Positions 11,810-24,447 of a DNA stretch of 64,000 nt are shown one piece after another. Source of the stretch: Odontocerum albicorne (lineage: Eukaryota > Arthropoda > Insecta > Trichoptera > Odontoceridae); assembly GCA_949825065.1 (NCBI GenBank), contig OX463848.1:29083549-29147548 (forward strand), in the 5' to 3' direction. How positions within the stretch are numbered: the stretch's first letter is position 1; every line of letters starts with the position of its first letter. Position numbers and translations under genes: made by a program. The notes beneath the pieces are model-generated. The model ran no database searches. It had not been told where the DNA came from and was given only the letters and a program-made list of their open reading frames with translations.

Positions 11810-13249
11810 AGTAACTAAAAACTACACTGATTTATTTTTCATTGAAGACAGGTTGTTACTGAAAATAATTGTATTTTTATTGCTATACTATTTAACTGAT
11901 AAACCTGAGCAATGTACTTATTAAAACTATAATATTTTTAGGTATCTTGCTCAAAAATAAAAAAAAACTACTTAAAATATTTATAATATTTTTTTAGGAA
12001 AATTCGAAGATATTCGATAATATTTTTTAACTTCGCCCTGAGGATGAAGGCGGCAACGCCTTCGAAAGCTAACTCAAGATGGCAACAAATCCGAAAAATA
12101 CTTTAAAGTAATATTTTTTGTTTTTTCGTTCTTCTTGAGTTTTTCATTATTTGTCCCTTTAATTTATTTCATATTTTCACCATATGTTAGTTTTGTTTCT
12201 TCAACATTTCATTGTAGTTTCCATTGTACACACAAATATTGTTTTTTTTTTTAATGAACATGTAAATTTTTTTCTGTTTCGTACATAAATTTAATTCTTT
12301 TTCGATTTTCTATAACAGTGTTTCTTTTTCAATTTTGTTAATATTCTTTTTGTTTAAATAATACATTAATAAATAAAATAAATATTGTCACACAAAGAAA
12401 AGTAAAATGTTTAGAAATATAAATATGTATTGATAAAACATAAGATGTGTATCAAGATGGAAATGTGTTTAGTTTTTTCTACCTGCTGCAATTGAGACAT
12501 TCAGAGTTATTGATACGATGCTCTTGACACTTATCTCACGTTATCTACTTGAATAAAATTTGCAGAAATAGATAACTTTCGTATTTTATCACACGTGGAA
12601 TATAAACAGAATAAATCAATATAAAAGAAGTTTTCCGAGTACAGAATTATGAAATAAATCTTATTTAATTGTTGGCATCCATAACAAATTATGCAAAGTT
12701 CTTTCAACTCTCGATTTCAGCTTTGCTTTACAAAACGCAAACATCGGTGTATCTAAACAAGTTTTTAAACTGTTTTCCTTTCTAAAACATTTTTTTACAG
12801 ATTATTTTTCTAAACTTATTTTAGCGGAAGCTTAAAAAAAATCTTCAACAAGACATTTATGTCGGCAAGATACTGTCAAAATGAAAAATGGTAACATAGA
12901 ATTTGATTAATGGTTTCAAATTACACTCATGCCTAGAAAATCGATAAGGTCATTGCAAAAAATAGACTTACAACAAAAAGTTGACATTTTAAACTTTAAA
13001 CCTAGGAAAAACAATAAAATATTTTCATGGGATCAAATTTGAATTCAATGTCAAATATATTATATTAAACAACATAAACTGTTTTAAAGGTCTCATGTTG
13101 CCTAAAAAATTAAATACATACATATATCACTTGCCGTTTTATCGAACTCGAATACTATATGGTAACATAGACGTATTAACGAATATTAGAAAATATATAG
13201 CTGTAATATGCTTGAAACGTTGTTTTAGGGGTTTTTAACCAGCTTTATT
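11810..13249. other. No gene; one short hairpin
   Basis: Very AT-rich sequence. The only structure is at 12038-12067, where GAAGGC and GCCTTC pair around GGCAAC between CTGAGGA and GAAA. A decayed relative of it is at about 22740-22775. Nothing else is recognisable. Confidence 0.45.
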
Positions 13250-13935
13250 GAATTGAGTGTATTTTATTTTTAATCTTCCCCTCAATTTTGAGGATCATAG
13301 TTACTATGGTCATCAACCATCCCTCTCAAATACAAACGATCTCTTGCCTTATGTAGCACCTCCAGAAATGAGCACTCTATTTTTTTTACCTGGTCATTCC
13401 ACGTTCGGCCTCTTCTCGTTTTGCCATTCACACTACCCGCTAAATTTAACCACTCATGGCTGTCATCCTCTTCTCATGATATATGTTCAAAGTATATTAA
13501 GATGCTGCTTACACACAGCACTGAAAGATTGAGAGATGTACCTCAACCCCGAGATTTTTAATAACTGATCGATTCATTGTTCATCGCCTCCAATACCTCA
13601 TCTCATAGACATCAAGTATTTACCTACTAAGTATTCAAATCCCAGCATCATACGAGTATATAAATTGAGAATTGGGTGTAATTAACTTTTGGTTTTTCTT
13701 AGTATTCTTCGATCCCACCAGATCACATCCAAGTGACCAATCGCTCTCTTTGCAATTTGAATTATGCGTATTATATCATCACATGAAACCTTGTCAGTGA
13801 TCAAGGAGTCCAGGTAAACAAACTCATGCACACGTTCCAAATCCTGTAGCTCATTATTTCTTGTTGAACGGATGTTTGAACGGTCAATGACCATGAGTTG
13901 TGTTTTGCCCCTTTGGTGTGTAAAAGGCTAGTATT
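13250..13935 (-). pseudogene. LINE RT C-terminal half, decayed
   Basis: On the minus strand from 13935: MVIDRSN, then LQDLERVHEFVYLDSLITDK, IAKRAIGHLDVIW and DRRILRKTK (13682-13894). Further down, with stops and shifts, ILIYFEHIS and GKTRRGRTWNDQVKK are followed by a DPQN-like terminus near 13290. This is the C-terminal layout of insect LINE RTs (YLGS box, grandchildren of the HIS/GHV box, then a terminal HDPQ-type motif). Catalytic motifs are not included. Confidence 0.7.
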
Positions 13936-13939
13936 TCTA

Positions 13940-15166
13940 TGGATTTTAATTTTGTTTCGAGTAGATTTATTATTCTACGTCATTATAAAGTCACAATAAT
14001 TTAGATGTCTACTCAAATATCACAGGCACCATTAACTGTTCAAATAGTATTGGGAATGGAAGACTTGTTAAAATATTTAACAATAAAGTACTCTGTTATT
14101 CCACTAATTACATTAATCCCCACAATACGTAGTTCTATATCGTATCACAAGGCTTTCTTCAGGCGAAATGATCCAGGTTTGTTACGAAAGCGGTACTTAC
14201 GAGCAAGTCAGACTGATGAAATTTACCAGTATGACCTATACAATGCTCTCGTCACAAGCCGGGATGATTCTGCCTGCAAATAATCGCGGGCTCTAAACAC
14301 TTGTAGTGGGGATAAAAATAAATAGTGGAATATCAAAGTTATTTTTTGTTAAGTATTTTTATATGGAGTTCTACAATGTTGCAACCGAAGCCTTTGACAT
14401 TAAAAGTAGACTTGTTATTAATTTTCATTATTGGCATTCCAGTTTTAAATATACATTGAGGCTTCATTTCACCTGAATTTGTTAAGCTTTTTATAAATCC
14501 AAAAACAAAACTCACTTTTGGTTGTACGAGTATTGTATTATAATACAAAACAACATTATACACGTTATCCACTTGTTGGTGTTATTAAATTAATCATCTT
14601 GTATAATCAACGTTGTTTTTTTTTAAATATTTTTTTTTAAATCACGAACATTACCAAGAAAATAACCAGTACTGTAGATATATAATTAATACTAAGTTGT
14701 ATGCAAATATACTTGAAATATGTAATTACAAATATGAATTTTTTAAAGTAACTTTCATAATTTGATACAGTAAAATGAATTTATCTGGGTCTTCAACAAT
14801 TTAAATATTATGCAGTGGTGTAGTGGGAGTAGTTAGTAGGGGAAGAGACAGACAACCAAGGGTGCAAGACTAAACGGGCGCAAAGTCATGCATCAAAAGC
14901 AATATTGTTTTGAGAGCTTTTCTTTAATTTTTTCACGCCTCATCGGCATTCGACTTTTTTTATACAAAATTGCTAACAGTGTTTGTTATTTTTGCTTTCA
15001 CTCACACTTCTAATTTTAAGCTCCAGTAAAAACAATTTGTATTTAGAAACAATCAAACTAGAACTGAGTTTTTAAGAATATATAGCTTTTGAATTAAATA
15101 ATTACTAATTTAATGTTCTCGTAATTCATAATTAATTGAGCGCATTCATCTTTCATTTAGTTATAT
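13940..15166. other. No recognised gene; one unexplained 92-codon ORF
   Basis: A plus-strand ORF at 14005-14283 (starts MSTQISQAPLTVQ) has no motif I recognise and no repeat partner in this window. ORFs of this length arise by chance, so I do not call it a gene. The remainder is AT-rich. TACGAGTA lies at 14525-14532. Confidence 0.4.
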
Positions 15167-15167
15167 A

Positions 15168-16463
15168 CGAGAGTGGATCAAATATAAACGAGACTTTTGT
15201 TTTAGAGCGTTATTTTAAACGGAGCGCGCGGCCGCCTCGAGGTGTGTTGGGTGGGAATATCTGGAGGGGGGAGAGTGGTTGGCCGGCCTCGGCAGATTCC
15301 GTCATTAGTATGGCACACGATGTTTGAGAAAGAGGTGCACCTGTCGATTGCGCAACGCATAATTATCAAGTTTCTCGCTCGTGAGGACGTAAAACTGGCT
15401 GAAATTCTGTGGAGACTGACGGCACAGTTTGGAGATTAAATAGTGTCAAATCCCCGTGTGTTTGCCTGACATAAAGAATTCATGAAAGGCCGTGAAGGGG
15501 TCGAAAACGAGAGCCATGATCGTCACCCACGGATAAGCGTTACAGAACAGAACATTAACGCCATTCGTGATCTTCTGGAAGGCGATCGACGTTTGACGGT
15601 TTCCGATATTTGTTCTGAGATAGGAATAAGTTATGGGAGCACTCAATCCATAATCACAAAAAACTTAGGGATCCGTCAAGTATCTGTTCAATGTGCCTCA
15701 CGTCTTTTGACTGCAGAACAAAATTTGGCACGTCTATGAGCGGCTCTTGGCGCGGTTTGCACAAGAAGGGAACGCATTTTTGAGTCAAGTCGTTATCTAC
15801 CTGCGATGAAACTTGGGTACACCACTACACGCCTGAGTCGAAACAAGCCAGTATGGAGTAGAGAAAGAAGGATAAGGCAGCCTCTGTGAAAGCCAAGACT
15901 CGGCTGTCAGCTGGTAAGGTGCTTGCGACCGTTTTTTGGGACCGGCGCGGCATTTTGCACATCGATTTTTTTACACGATCGTCGCGCCATTAATACGGCG
16001 TATTTCTCCGAGCTTTTGAATAAAGTTAAACTTGCTTATCAATGCAAAAAACGTGACCAACCGACACGAGAAGGGATTATTCTCCATGACAACGCGAGGC
16101 CCCATACTGCAGCTGTAATATGCGAACAATTGGAGGAAATGAGTTGGACACAACTGGAACACCCTCCCTACATCCCTGATATTTTTTTCCCTGCAATTTT
16201 ATTCTCTTTCGGCTACTGAAAGAAGCTCTGGGAGGCCAACGATTCAACTCAGACGATGGAGTAGAGAGGTTTGTGCGAAATTGGCTGCTGAAACAACCCA
16301 CTTCTTTTTACGTTGACGGGATAAAAAAACTACCTATCTCAATACCGAAAAATGCATTTCTAAAGCAGGAGATTACGTAGAAAAATTATATGTACTTGGT
16401 CTTTTTCTTTCTGCAAATAAAAATTCAAACAAAAAAGTCTTGTTTATATTTGATATGTCCTCG
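15168..16463 (+). mobile_element. mariner transposon M1, decayed
   Basis: Terminal inverted repeats of about 34 bp: the left starts CGAGAGTGGATCAAATATAA and the right, reversed, starts CGAGGACATATCAAATATAA. Both are flanked by TA (15166-15167 and 16464-16465), the mariner target. The total of 1296 bp is the normal length for a mariner. The single transposase gene inside is disrupted. Confidence 0.9.
15320..16378 (+). pseudogene. mariner transposase (M1), frameshifted
   Basis: Starts MFEKEVHLSIAQRI. The helix-turn-helix region survives in pieces (DRRLTVSDICSEIGISYGST at about 15590-15650). The first catalytic Asp is readable in TCDETWVHHYTPE near 15800 and the second in ILHDNARPHTAA (16078-16110). 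At the position of the third Asp, after PPYIPDI, a T-run frameshift precedes a C-N-F-x-L-F stretch, so the Asp of the D34D triad appears to be Asn. At least three stops or shifts interrupt the frame. No active protein is possible. Confidence 0.85.
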
Positions 16464-16489
16464 TATTTGTTGTATTATATTTCACTTTA

Positions 16490-16685
16490 GTAGTATACAG
16501 TACAACCAGGCGGGTTTATTATCATATGGAAATCTCTTCCTACAAACCAGAACTATGTTAAACAAGCCTTAAGGTAAAATAAGACTGAAATACATTTTTT
16601 TTAAATCGTAGTCACAACGGTAATTGAAACCACAACCCTCAAGTTGGAAGACAGTCGTCTTATCAATAAAGTCGCGTAGATTGTC
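16490..16685 (-). mobile_element. SINE-B, near full length
   Basis: On the minus strand the tRNA-like head reads TTGATAAGACGACTGTCTTC and GGTTTCAATTACCG (decayed B box). A T/A-rich linker follows, then the conserved tail TAGGAAGAGATTTCCATATG, then ATAATAAACCCGCCTGGTTG and TACTGTATAC. The tail has a short hairpin-like core ending in AATAAACCCGCC, shared by all SINE-B copies in the window. Confidence 0.7.
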
Positions 16686-16796
16686 GATACAATATATGTA
16701 ACACACATGAAAAGATTGGGGAAAATATATTTTTATTTATGGTGCGTACATTTTTTGCATATAAAATACTATATATGCATATAAAAACACTTTATA

Positions 16797-17175
16797 TATA
16801 CCATCATACCTTCTTCAAGAGATTTCCAGACTTTCCTATCGCCACACACATCTTTCGCCTCTTCTATATACACTTTCTTATGCAATTCATGTGAATCCTC
16901 TGACTTTTTACATTTCCTTCTTTCAAAATATCATTGACTTAATCCAACCATTATTTTCTTGATCTTCCTCTACTTCGCCTTCCATTTACGTTTGCACTGT
17001 ATATTTGTTTTATTCGTATTTCTTAATTAATTTGTTCCACGTGCCCAAACCATCTCAGAGTGCTCTTCTTCATCTTGCTCAACACATCAGCATTAATTTC
17101 ACACTCATCCCTAATCACTTCATTCCATATTCTGTTACATATTATCCCCCCATGCATATTTAAGGTGCGCGCATT
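16797..17175 (-). pseudogene. LINE family L 3' end
   Basis: On the minus strand, fragments readable across several frames resemble the C-terminus of family L: a RMRNE/SD-like block near 17120, LGTWNKLIKK near 17050 (GHV box position), EGEVEEDQENN, then a terminal GERCVWR*ESLEI region. It ends in a GGTATGATGGTATATATA tail. The tail matches the GGTATG-rich ends of other family L copies. Confidence 0.55.
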
Positions 17176-17180
17176 TCTAC

Positions 17181-17660
17181 AGCATTTATTCAGTTATTTT
17201 TAGTGTTGACACACGCACGAAATTATCATTACATTAAATTTTACATTAAAATTCATGCATAGGCTTTGCTTTGGCAGATGGATCCCACCTATTTCTTAAA
17301 TGACTGTAATTCTATGCCCGGGCGCAGAAGAACCTTACTCCGTCACTGACATAATGAGCATGTTTGAACATGTAAGGAACCGAGCAAATGGAGTTATTTT
17401 CTGTATATCCTATGAGTAATACAATTCAAATGAACAATATTAACATATTACACACATAATTACCGTTTCAATGAAGTAGAAACTTCTTTGTGGTGTCTCG
17501 CGCAATCGTCATTATATAGTTTTTTTTACCATACATACTTGCATTTGAACATACTCGTATGTATATTCTCATGGGAAAATTTCAAGAGGAAAAGTCGATA
17601 TTGTGTATTATTATACAATGTTTAAAAAAGTGCGTATTATTGCCACCTCCATATATAGAA
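17181..17660. other. No recognised feature
   Basis: AT-rich sequence containing one TACTCGTA octamer (17552-17559). No coding or repeat signal is seen. Confidence 0.45.
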
Positions 17661-17665
17661 TTCTT

Positions 17666-17862
17666 CCGAACTCAAATAATTTGAGTTCGGCAAAAAACCG
17701 AGATATCTATCAAAATTTCAGTGACATAAAGGCAAATGAAGAAACATATATTATAGTTAAGAATTATTTGTTATGCTCGAGTCAAGTGGGTCACCAACCA
17801 TTTTTTAGTAACCAATCATTCATAGTAAAACTATAAAAAAAATGGTTAGTCACCCACTTGGC
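17666..17862. repeat. Two adjacent hairpins
   Basis: 17666-17690 is a perfect 11-bp-arm palindrome (CCGAACTCAAA, TAA, TTTGAGTTCGG). About 90 bp on, 17782-17811 and 17833-17862 are inverted arms of about 30 bp (AAGTGGGTCACCAACCATTT and AAATGGTTAGTCACCCACTT), separated by about 21 bp. They lie just upstream of the foldback MITE at 17907, and the group may be one nested palindromic element. Confidence 0.7.
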
Positions 17863-17906
17863 CCGAACTGTCTTTAAAATCGATATAGCTGCATGGAAAT
17901 ACAGTA

Positions 17907-18130
17907 CCCGGCGGTAAATAATACACATTTGGCTTAAGGTCGGCCATAATCGGCTAATTTCGGCTTTGTAGAGCGTTGCCTCTGTCATTCATACACGTGT
18001 TCCGTCTCGATTTATCAGTCGTTGTCAAGCGTTCTAGGATTCTATCGTGCGGTGCTCTACAAAGCCGAAGTTTGCCGATTATGGCCGACGATCTCTTTCT
18101 TAAGCCCGGTGTGTATTACTTACCGCCGGG
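17907..18130. mobile_element. Foldback MITE with CCCGGCGG ends
   Basis: The left arm starts CCCGGCGGTAAATAATACAC and runs through TTAAG.TCGGCCATAATCGG to GGCTTTGTAGAGC. The right arm is its reverse complement with a few mismatches, ending TTACCGCCGGG. Arms are about 75 bp with a central spacer of about 80 bp. TA flanks both ends (17905-17906 and 18131-18132), so a TA target duplication is likely. It has no ORF. The superfamily is probably Tc1/mariner-like because of TA, but this is not proven. Confidence 0.75.
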
Positions 18131-18132
18131 TA

Positions 18133-19331
18133 TTTGTACAAGATTTCATAAAAAGAATAAGAAGGCACGGTGTGGAATGGTATCAAATTAGATTATTTAA
18201 CAAATTTTCTGTAACTTAAAATATTTTAACAGTGATATAAGTAAATTAATATGCGAGATAAAAAAGATAATATTTTTATTCCATTTTTTTTTAAATATTC
18301 ATGTATATTTTATTTATTTATTTATTAAGTCACTCTTTTGTTAGATATACAAATGGTGAAATTATTGATTTACGTCAATCTCTTACAACCAACTAGATAA
18401 GAATTACGCATATTCGTGGTAATTGCTGGGTGAAAGGTTATAAGATATCCCCAAAAATAGAAAAATATTCAAAATACTTAAACCATTAATAAACAAACGT
18501 ACAAAATGTAGTGAAACAAAATATTATCAAATGTCACAAAAGACAAGGAAAGAAGAAAGGGAAATGGAAAAGGACAAGAAAATAGGAGTTTCGGAGACAT
18601 ATTTCGTCATTGAAGAGAGATGTAATATTTTGCAGTCGCTGTTATAGTAATTCAAGAAGAGTCTTACAGTAGCCGATAACTGGTTCTTACATACGAGTAT
18701 GTTAGAGTGATGGTATGGACAGTAAAGGACGAGAATACCTATGTATTTCACATATTATCCTTTACAAAGAAGTACAAATTTTAATTAATTCAAAGCTAAA
18801 GCATATATTAAATTGAAGATAAAATAACTGTCCAATATTTTGTTGCGAAATATTTATCTCACTTAATAAGCATTGGTATGTAAATAATTTACTTATACTT
18901 AAACCTCTTAAGACCTGGACCGTCCATTATAATGGAAACAGAGTTTATATGCCCTTTGAACGAACGAACGAATACGAGTTCTTTAATTTTTAATAACTTT
19001 TTTAAAATGTGCGCATTTTACTGCGTCATCGATCTTTTGTCAGTGATTTGAGGGAATACCTTTTCCACTGTTGTGTCATGTGTGTGATTGTGTTATTTAA
19101 ATGTGTATACTTATATTAAGTATTTGTGTGATAATCTCATTTTATTTTTGGCTCGAAGAGCATTTGATTTCGATTCCGATTCTGATTTCTCGCTTTCTTC
19201 TAAGTTTTAGCTGAGCTTTCTTTGCTCCTTATCATTACCTTTGTAGATTAGTTTACTTTGTAGACTATCGAAGTGAATAAGAGTAAGAGTAGCCACCCTG
19301 TACCACCACCCTGTACCACCCTGCTAGACCT
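18133..19331. other. No recognised gene
   Basis: AT-rich sequence. A short direct repeat CACCCTGTACCAC occurs twice near 19296-19320, and GAACGAACGAACGAA lies at 18959. One TACGAGTA (18692-18699) is present. Confidence 0.45.
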
Positions 19332-19540
19332 TTAAGGAGAATAATTACATATATTTATAAGATCAAGTGTAGGTGTAGAGTGTGGGGATGGGAAGGTATC
19401 GGCTGCGGCCTGTATGTTTGGAGCTTCCCCGCATTTGCATATGTATTGAAGATATATTCGGTGAGAAAACCGCAGAAAACTCACCGAGGGAAGTCGAGCT
19501 TCAGAGGACCTCTGGGCTCTACCGTTCTGTGATATAAACA
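19332..19540 (+). repeat. Dispersed repeat R2 copy
   Basis: Contains GGCTGCGGCC, TTCCCCGCATTTGCATATG, GAAAACCGCAGAAAACTCACC and CAGAGGACCTCTG. The same order, more diverged, is seen at 39261-39410 and in part at 39659-39720 and 40315-40385. No tRNA head or terminal repeat is seen, so the class is unknown. Confidence 0.5.
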
Positions 19541-19842
19541 CATTCGGCTTGTTAAATATGCCCTTTGAAAACAACTTTGTGGTATATTTATGTTCCCTAT
19601 GATAACAAATTAAGTATAGGATACTGTATAATCGACTTTGAACGTTTTGGGCTCCATCTATCTAAACTAATACGACATAATGTTGCATTTAGTGTAAATA
19701 ATACACTCACAAGTAAGAATATTTTTTTAAAACCTTAGAATGAATTAATTTCCGAAGAGGTTAATTTGATTAATAAAACAAGTTTTCTAGAATTATAGAT
19801 ATTGTAGATAATTTAGAAAAGTTTAAGAGAAATGAGGACATA

Positions 19843-21119
19843 ACACATCGATCAATAAGCCCCGGGACTAACTACTGAAACAACATTTGTTTGCCAAAAT
19901 TCTTCTTTATTCATCAACATAGTATCCTTTAAGAGCGATACATTCATTCCAACGCTTTCCAAACTTTTCTATGCCAGCCGTGTAGAACGATTTATCTTTG
20001 GTTTCAAAATAGGCGTTAGTTTCGGCAATCACTTCTTCATTGGAGCCAAATCTCTTTCCCTGTAGCATATTTTTGAGGTCTGCGAAAAGCCAATAGTTGC
20101 TGGGGGCCAAATCTAGAGAATACGGTGGGTGCGGAAGTAATTCGAAGTTCAACTCATGCAATTTGGCCATCGTTACCATCGACTTGTGACATGGTGCATT
20201 GTCTTGATGAAAGAGAACTTTTTTCTTGTTCAAATGGGGCCGTTTTTTTTTTCAATTTCTGCATTCAAATGCTCCAATAACGCTTTTTACTCGTAATATT
20301 CGCTATTGATGGTTTTCCCTTTTCAAGGTGATCGATGAATATTATACCATGCGCATACCAAAATACGGAGGGTATAACCTTGCCGGCCGACTGTTGAGTT
20401 TTTGGTCGCTTCGGATGACTTTCACCAGCTCCTCTCCACTCAGCTGATTGCCGATTTGATTTCGGAGTATAGTGGTGGATCCAAGTTTCATCCATTATTA
20501 CATACCGACGCAAAAACTCCTGTTTATTTCGCGTAAACAATGCCCAACAGCGATCTGAATCATCGATGCGTTGTTGTTTCTGTTCCATTGTGAGCAAACG
20601 CGGCACCCATTTCGAAAAAAGCTTATTCATGCAAAATAGTGTAAACACTACCAAATGATATATTCAAGAGGTCAGCTATCTCACGCGACTTTACTTTGCG
20701 ATTTTTCATCACGATTTTGAGGGTATTTTTATGTTTTCTGGTGTAACAACCTCATTTGGACGACCAGAGCGTTCAGCATCATTTGTGTCTGTTCGACCGC
20801 GTTTGAAATCAGCATACCACCGACAAATGGTTGTTTTCGACGGAGCAGAGCCCGGATAACACTTTTCAAGCCATCGCTGAGTTTGAACGGTATTTTTCCC
20901 CATTAAAAAGCAATGTTTTATCAACACACGAAATTCGTTTTTTTCCATTGTTTTGAAAATAGCAAAAGTAGCATCACTTAAACCACTGTAAGTCAATGAC
21001 ACAATATCGGAATGTCATGAAAGTTTAACACGTCACTTCTTAAGGCTGGTACTAACTGAGAATGGTATGGATTTGTTATCACAGGCGCCATCTGTTGATT
21101 AGCCCCGGGACTGATGTGT
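19843..21119 (-). mobile_element. mariner transposon M2, decayed
   Basis: The outer ends ACACATC (19843) and its reverse complement GATGTGT (21119) are flanked by TA on each side. Each is followed inward by an AGCCCCGGGACT-type block: AGCCCCGGGACTAACTACTG on the left and, reversed, AGTCCCGGGGCTAATCAACAG-like on the right. The left end has about 8 extra bases. The length of about 1.28 kb is normal for a mariner. The ends differ from those of the other three mariners, so this is a separate family. Confidence 0.8.
19907..21002 (-). pseudogene. mariner transposase (M2), two frame breaks
   Basis: Three open pieces line up as one protein. 21002-20709 carries the N-terminal HTH (MEKNEFRVLIKHCFL, TICRWYADFKRGRT, AERSGRP). 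20654-20265 carries LLTMEQKQQRIDDS and the first Asp in YVIMDETWIHHYTP. 20233-19907 carries the second Asp in FHQDNAPCHKS and ends KRWNECIALKGYYVDE. In the third triad position, 35 residues after the second Asp, the motif reads LDLAPSNYWLF: Asp replaced by Asn. The breaks plus this change make it inactive. Confidence 0.88.
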
Positions 21120-21244
21120 TAAGAATCGTATCAAAATAGTATTAACGTAACGTACATATACAATTTTAAACTAATAAAGTTTAGTTTAGTAAACTAATCA
21201 ATAATACATGTATAAATGGTAGAAAGCTATGTTTGTGATTAATC

Positions 21245-21550
21245 AGTTCAGTTCAATTCAGTCCATCCACCACCCACGCCATTATTGGGGATAAAATAAG
21301 TCCCTATCCAGTGCGATCTACATTGGAAGATCCAAATTTTCTTTATTTTGTTTGATGAGCGTAACGTCACGTTATTATGAAAAAGGAACTACCCAAATAG
21401 ACTCCTTCTCCAGTGGCGACACACCTGAGTCTCAAAAGAATAGCCAAGGAAGAAGGAATGTGACTCGCAGCAATATACTTATAAAGCGGCATAAGGCCAA
21501 GGGTTCAAACAACCTAGTTGCTAGTGCGAGTACTATCACAGAAAATTCCG
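21245..21550 (-). repeat. Dispersed repeat R1, copy C
   Basis: Reverse-complement copy of the family at 360-690 and 9207-9534. It contains the reversed CCCC.TAATGGCG, CAATGTAGATCGC and AGTATATTGCTGCGAGTCAC landmarks. It lacks the CTCGTA insertion found in copy B, so it serves as the empty-site reference. Confidence 0.75.
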
Positions 21551-21559
21551 AATACTGCA

Positions 21560-23060
21560 AAATTATCCTTTGACGCCACTAGTTTGGAGTAACCAATTGG
21601 TCCAAAGATGAACCGATTTAATGTTGAGTAGAGATATCTTCAAAATTAATTGACTCCATTATCGTCACAATATCACAAAATGTGATCTACGGATTGATCC
21701 AGATGCTCGCAAAAATTACAACAGGGCGAAGGAATAAAATTTAAGCTAAAGAGTTTGCCATTAAAGCCCCCACGGTCAGATAGTATTTAGGTAGTCGAAT
21801 AGCTTGGATATTCCCACCAGGAACTGAGGGAATATGACTAACCAGCTTTTTAAATTTTATTTCGTAAATGCCAAGGTGGGGCATACCACTGAGATGGTTT
21901 TTATTCGTGCTGTGTTGGTTGTATTGGAGGCCGAATGTCCCAGGCTTTCGTTTGTCTTCCGTAATCAGGGGTAGTTGAAGGAGACAAGGTGAACAACTTG
22001 TGATATCGAGGCCATAGCTTGCACATACACGTATTAAAAAATATACAAAAAACTGTCGCATTATGCATTTGGTTCGAAATGTAACTTGATTAATAATCTT
22101 ATTTTATTGTGCATTTAAACATGACTTGTGTTATCGTTGCATTTTTTATAATCGTTTTTTTTTTTGTCAATTGCAATTCATACGAGTATGCTAATTTGTT
22201 TAATCAATCTCCTGTCAAAAATATAATATACGTGTATATCTACTTTTTGTAGTGCCTGTAGACAAGTTAACTTACACGCAGGAGTTGACGGTTTGGTTCC
22301 TGATTTTGACAAAAAAAAAAGTGACCTTTCGTTGTTTTCGCCAACACTTTTTTTTAATTAGTTGATAGAAATCGCAGCCTGTCAATAAGCTCAAATTTCG
22401 GTTCATATGTTTCAATACAATAAGACATTGAAACATGCATCCACATAAGTTGAGCATAGTCTAACCCTAAAGCGTGGCTAATAATGATGGCCCGGTCTTC
22501 TTCCATCTGTAAGAGATGATGTACGGACCTAGCATGTCAGACAGACACATGACATATATGTCTTTGATAATTGAATACAATTTTCACCCTATATTTTCTC
22601 CATTATCTACTGTACACATGAACATATTCAAATATATTCCCCAGCAGTTTTCCTCTAGTTTATGTTTTTTTATAGTTGATACCGTTGTTGAGTTGAATCA
22701 TATGATGGCTGACGTATTCGGTACAAAAATTTACATCGCTCTAAGGATGAAGGGTGCAGCGCCTTCAAAATAGCAGTCATATCTCAACACGGAAACATTT
22801 TAAACCATTTCTTTACAGGCACATGTATTTGTTCCTCGTCCACCCACACTATCTAGGAACAATTAGGTTCCCTTACAATAGTGCGATCGTAAACTCGTAA
22901 GAAAATTAGATATAGCCTATGCTTTTAATAATTAAGAATTAGGTATTCGTAAAAACAACAAAAATATTAATTACGCCTAACTCGAGGTAGAGGCTATTAA
23001 AAAATGCCTCGGTATTTTCTAAACAAGTCCTATGGTACTCATAATTCTGTACACCACATT
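21560..23060. other. No recognised gene
   Basis: Mostly AT-rich. At 22735-22775 there is a decayed version of the hairpin seen at 12038 (GGATGAAGGGTGCAGCGCCTTC). TACGAGTA is at 22181-22188. Short open frames have no recognisable motif. Confidence 0.4.
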
Positions 23061-23065
23061 TAGTG

Positions 23066-24389
<1,324 letters not shown>

Positions 24390-24447
24390 CCGAGTTTCTA
24401 CCTGAACGGACGTGTAGTGCCGCGCTCTCCGTCCAACTCGTCGAAAA

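Noticed and set aside
12038..12069. Hammerhead-ribozyme-like core CTGAGGA-stem-GAAA (and CCGATGA...GAAAC in the foldback at 59850)
   Set aside because: There is an extra T after the CTGANGA box, and I find no convincing third stem or cleavage triplet. The 22740 copy is also decayed.
14005..14283. 92-codon ORF as a host gene
   Set aside because: No motif, no repeat partner and a length compatible with chance.
18911..19340. Second TTAA-flanked element (TTAAGACCTGG...GACCTTTAAGG)
   Set aside because: The termini are not inverted copies of each other.
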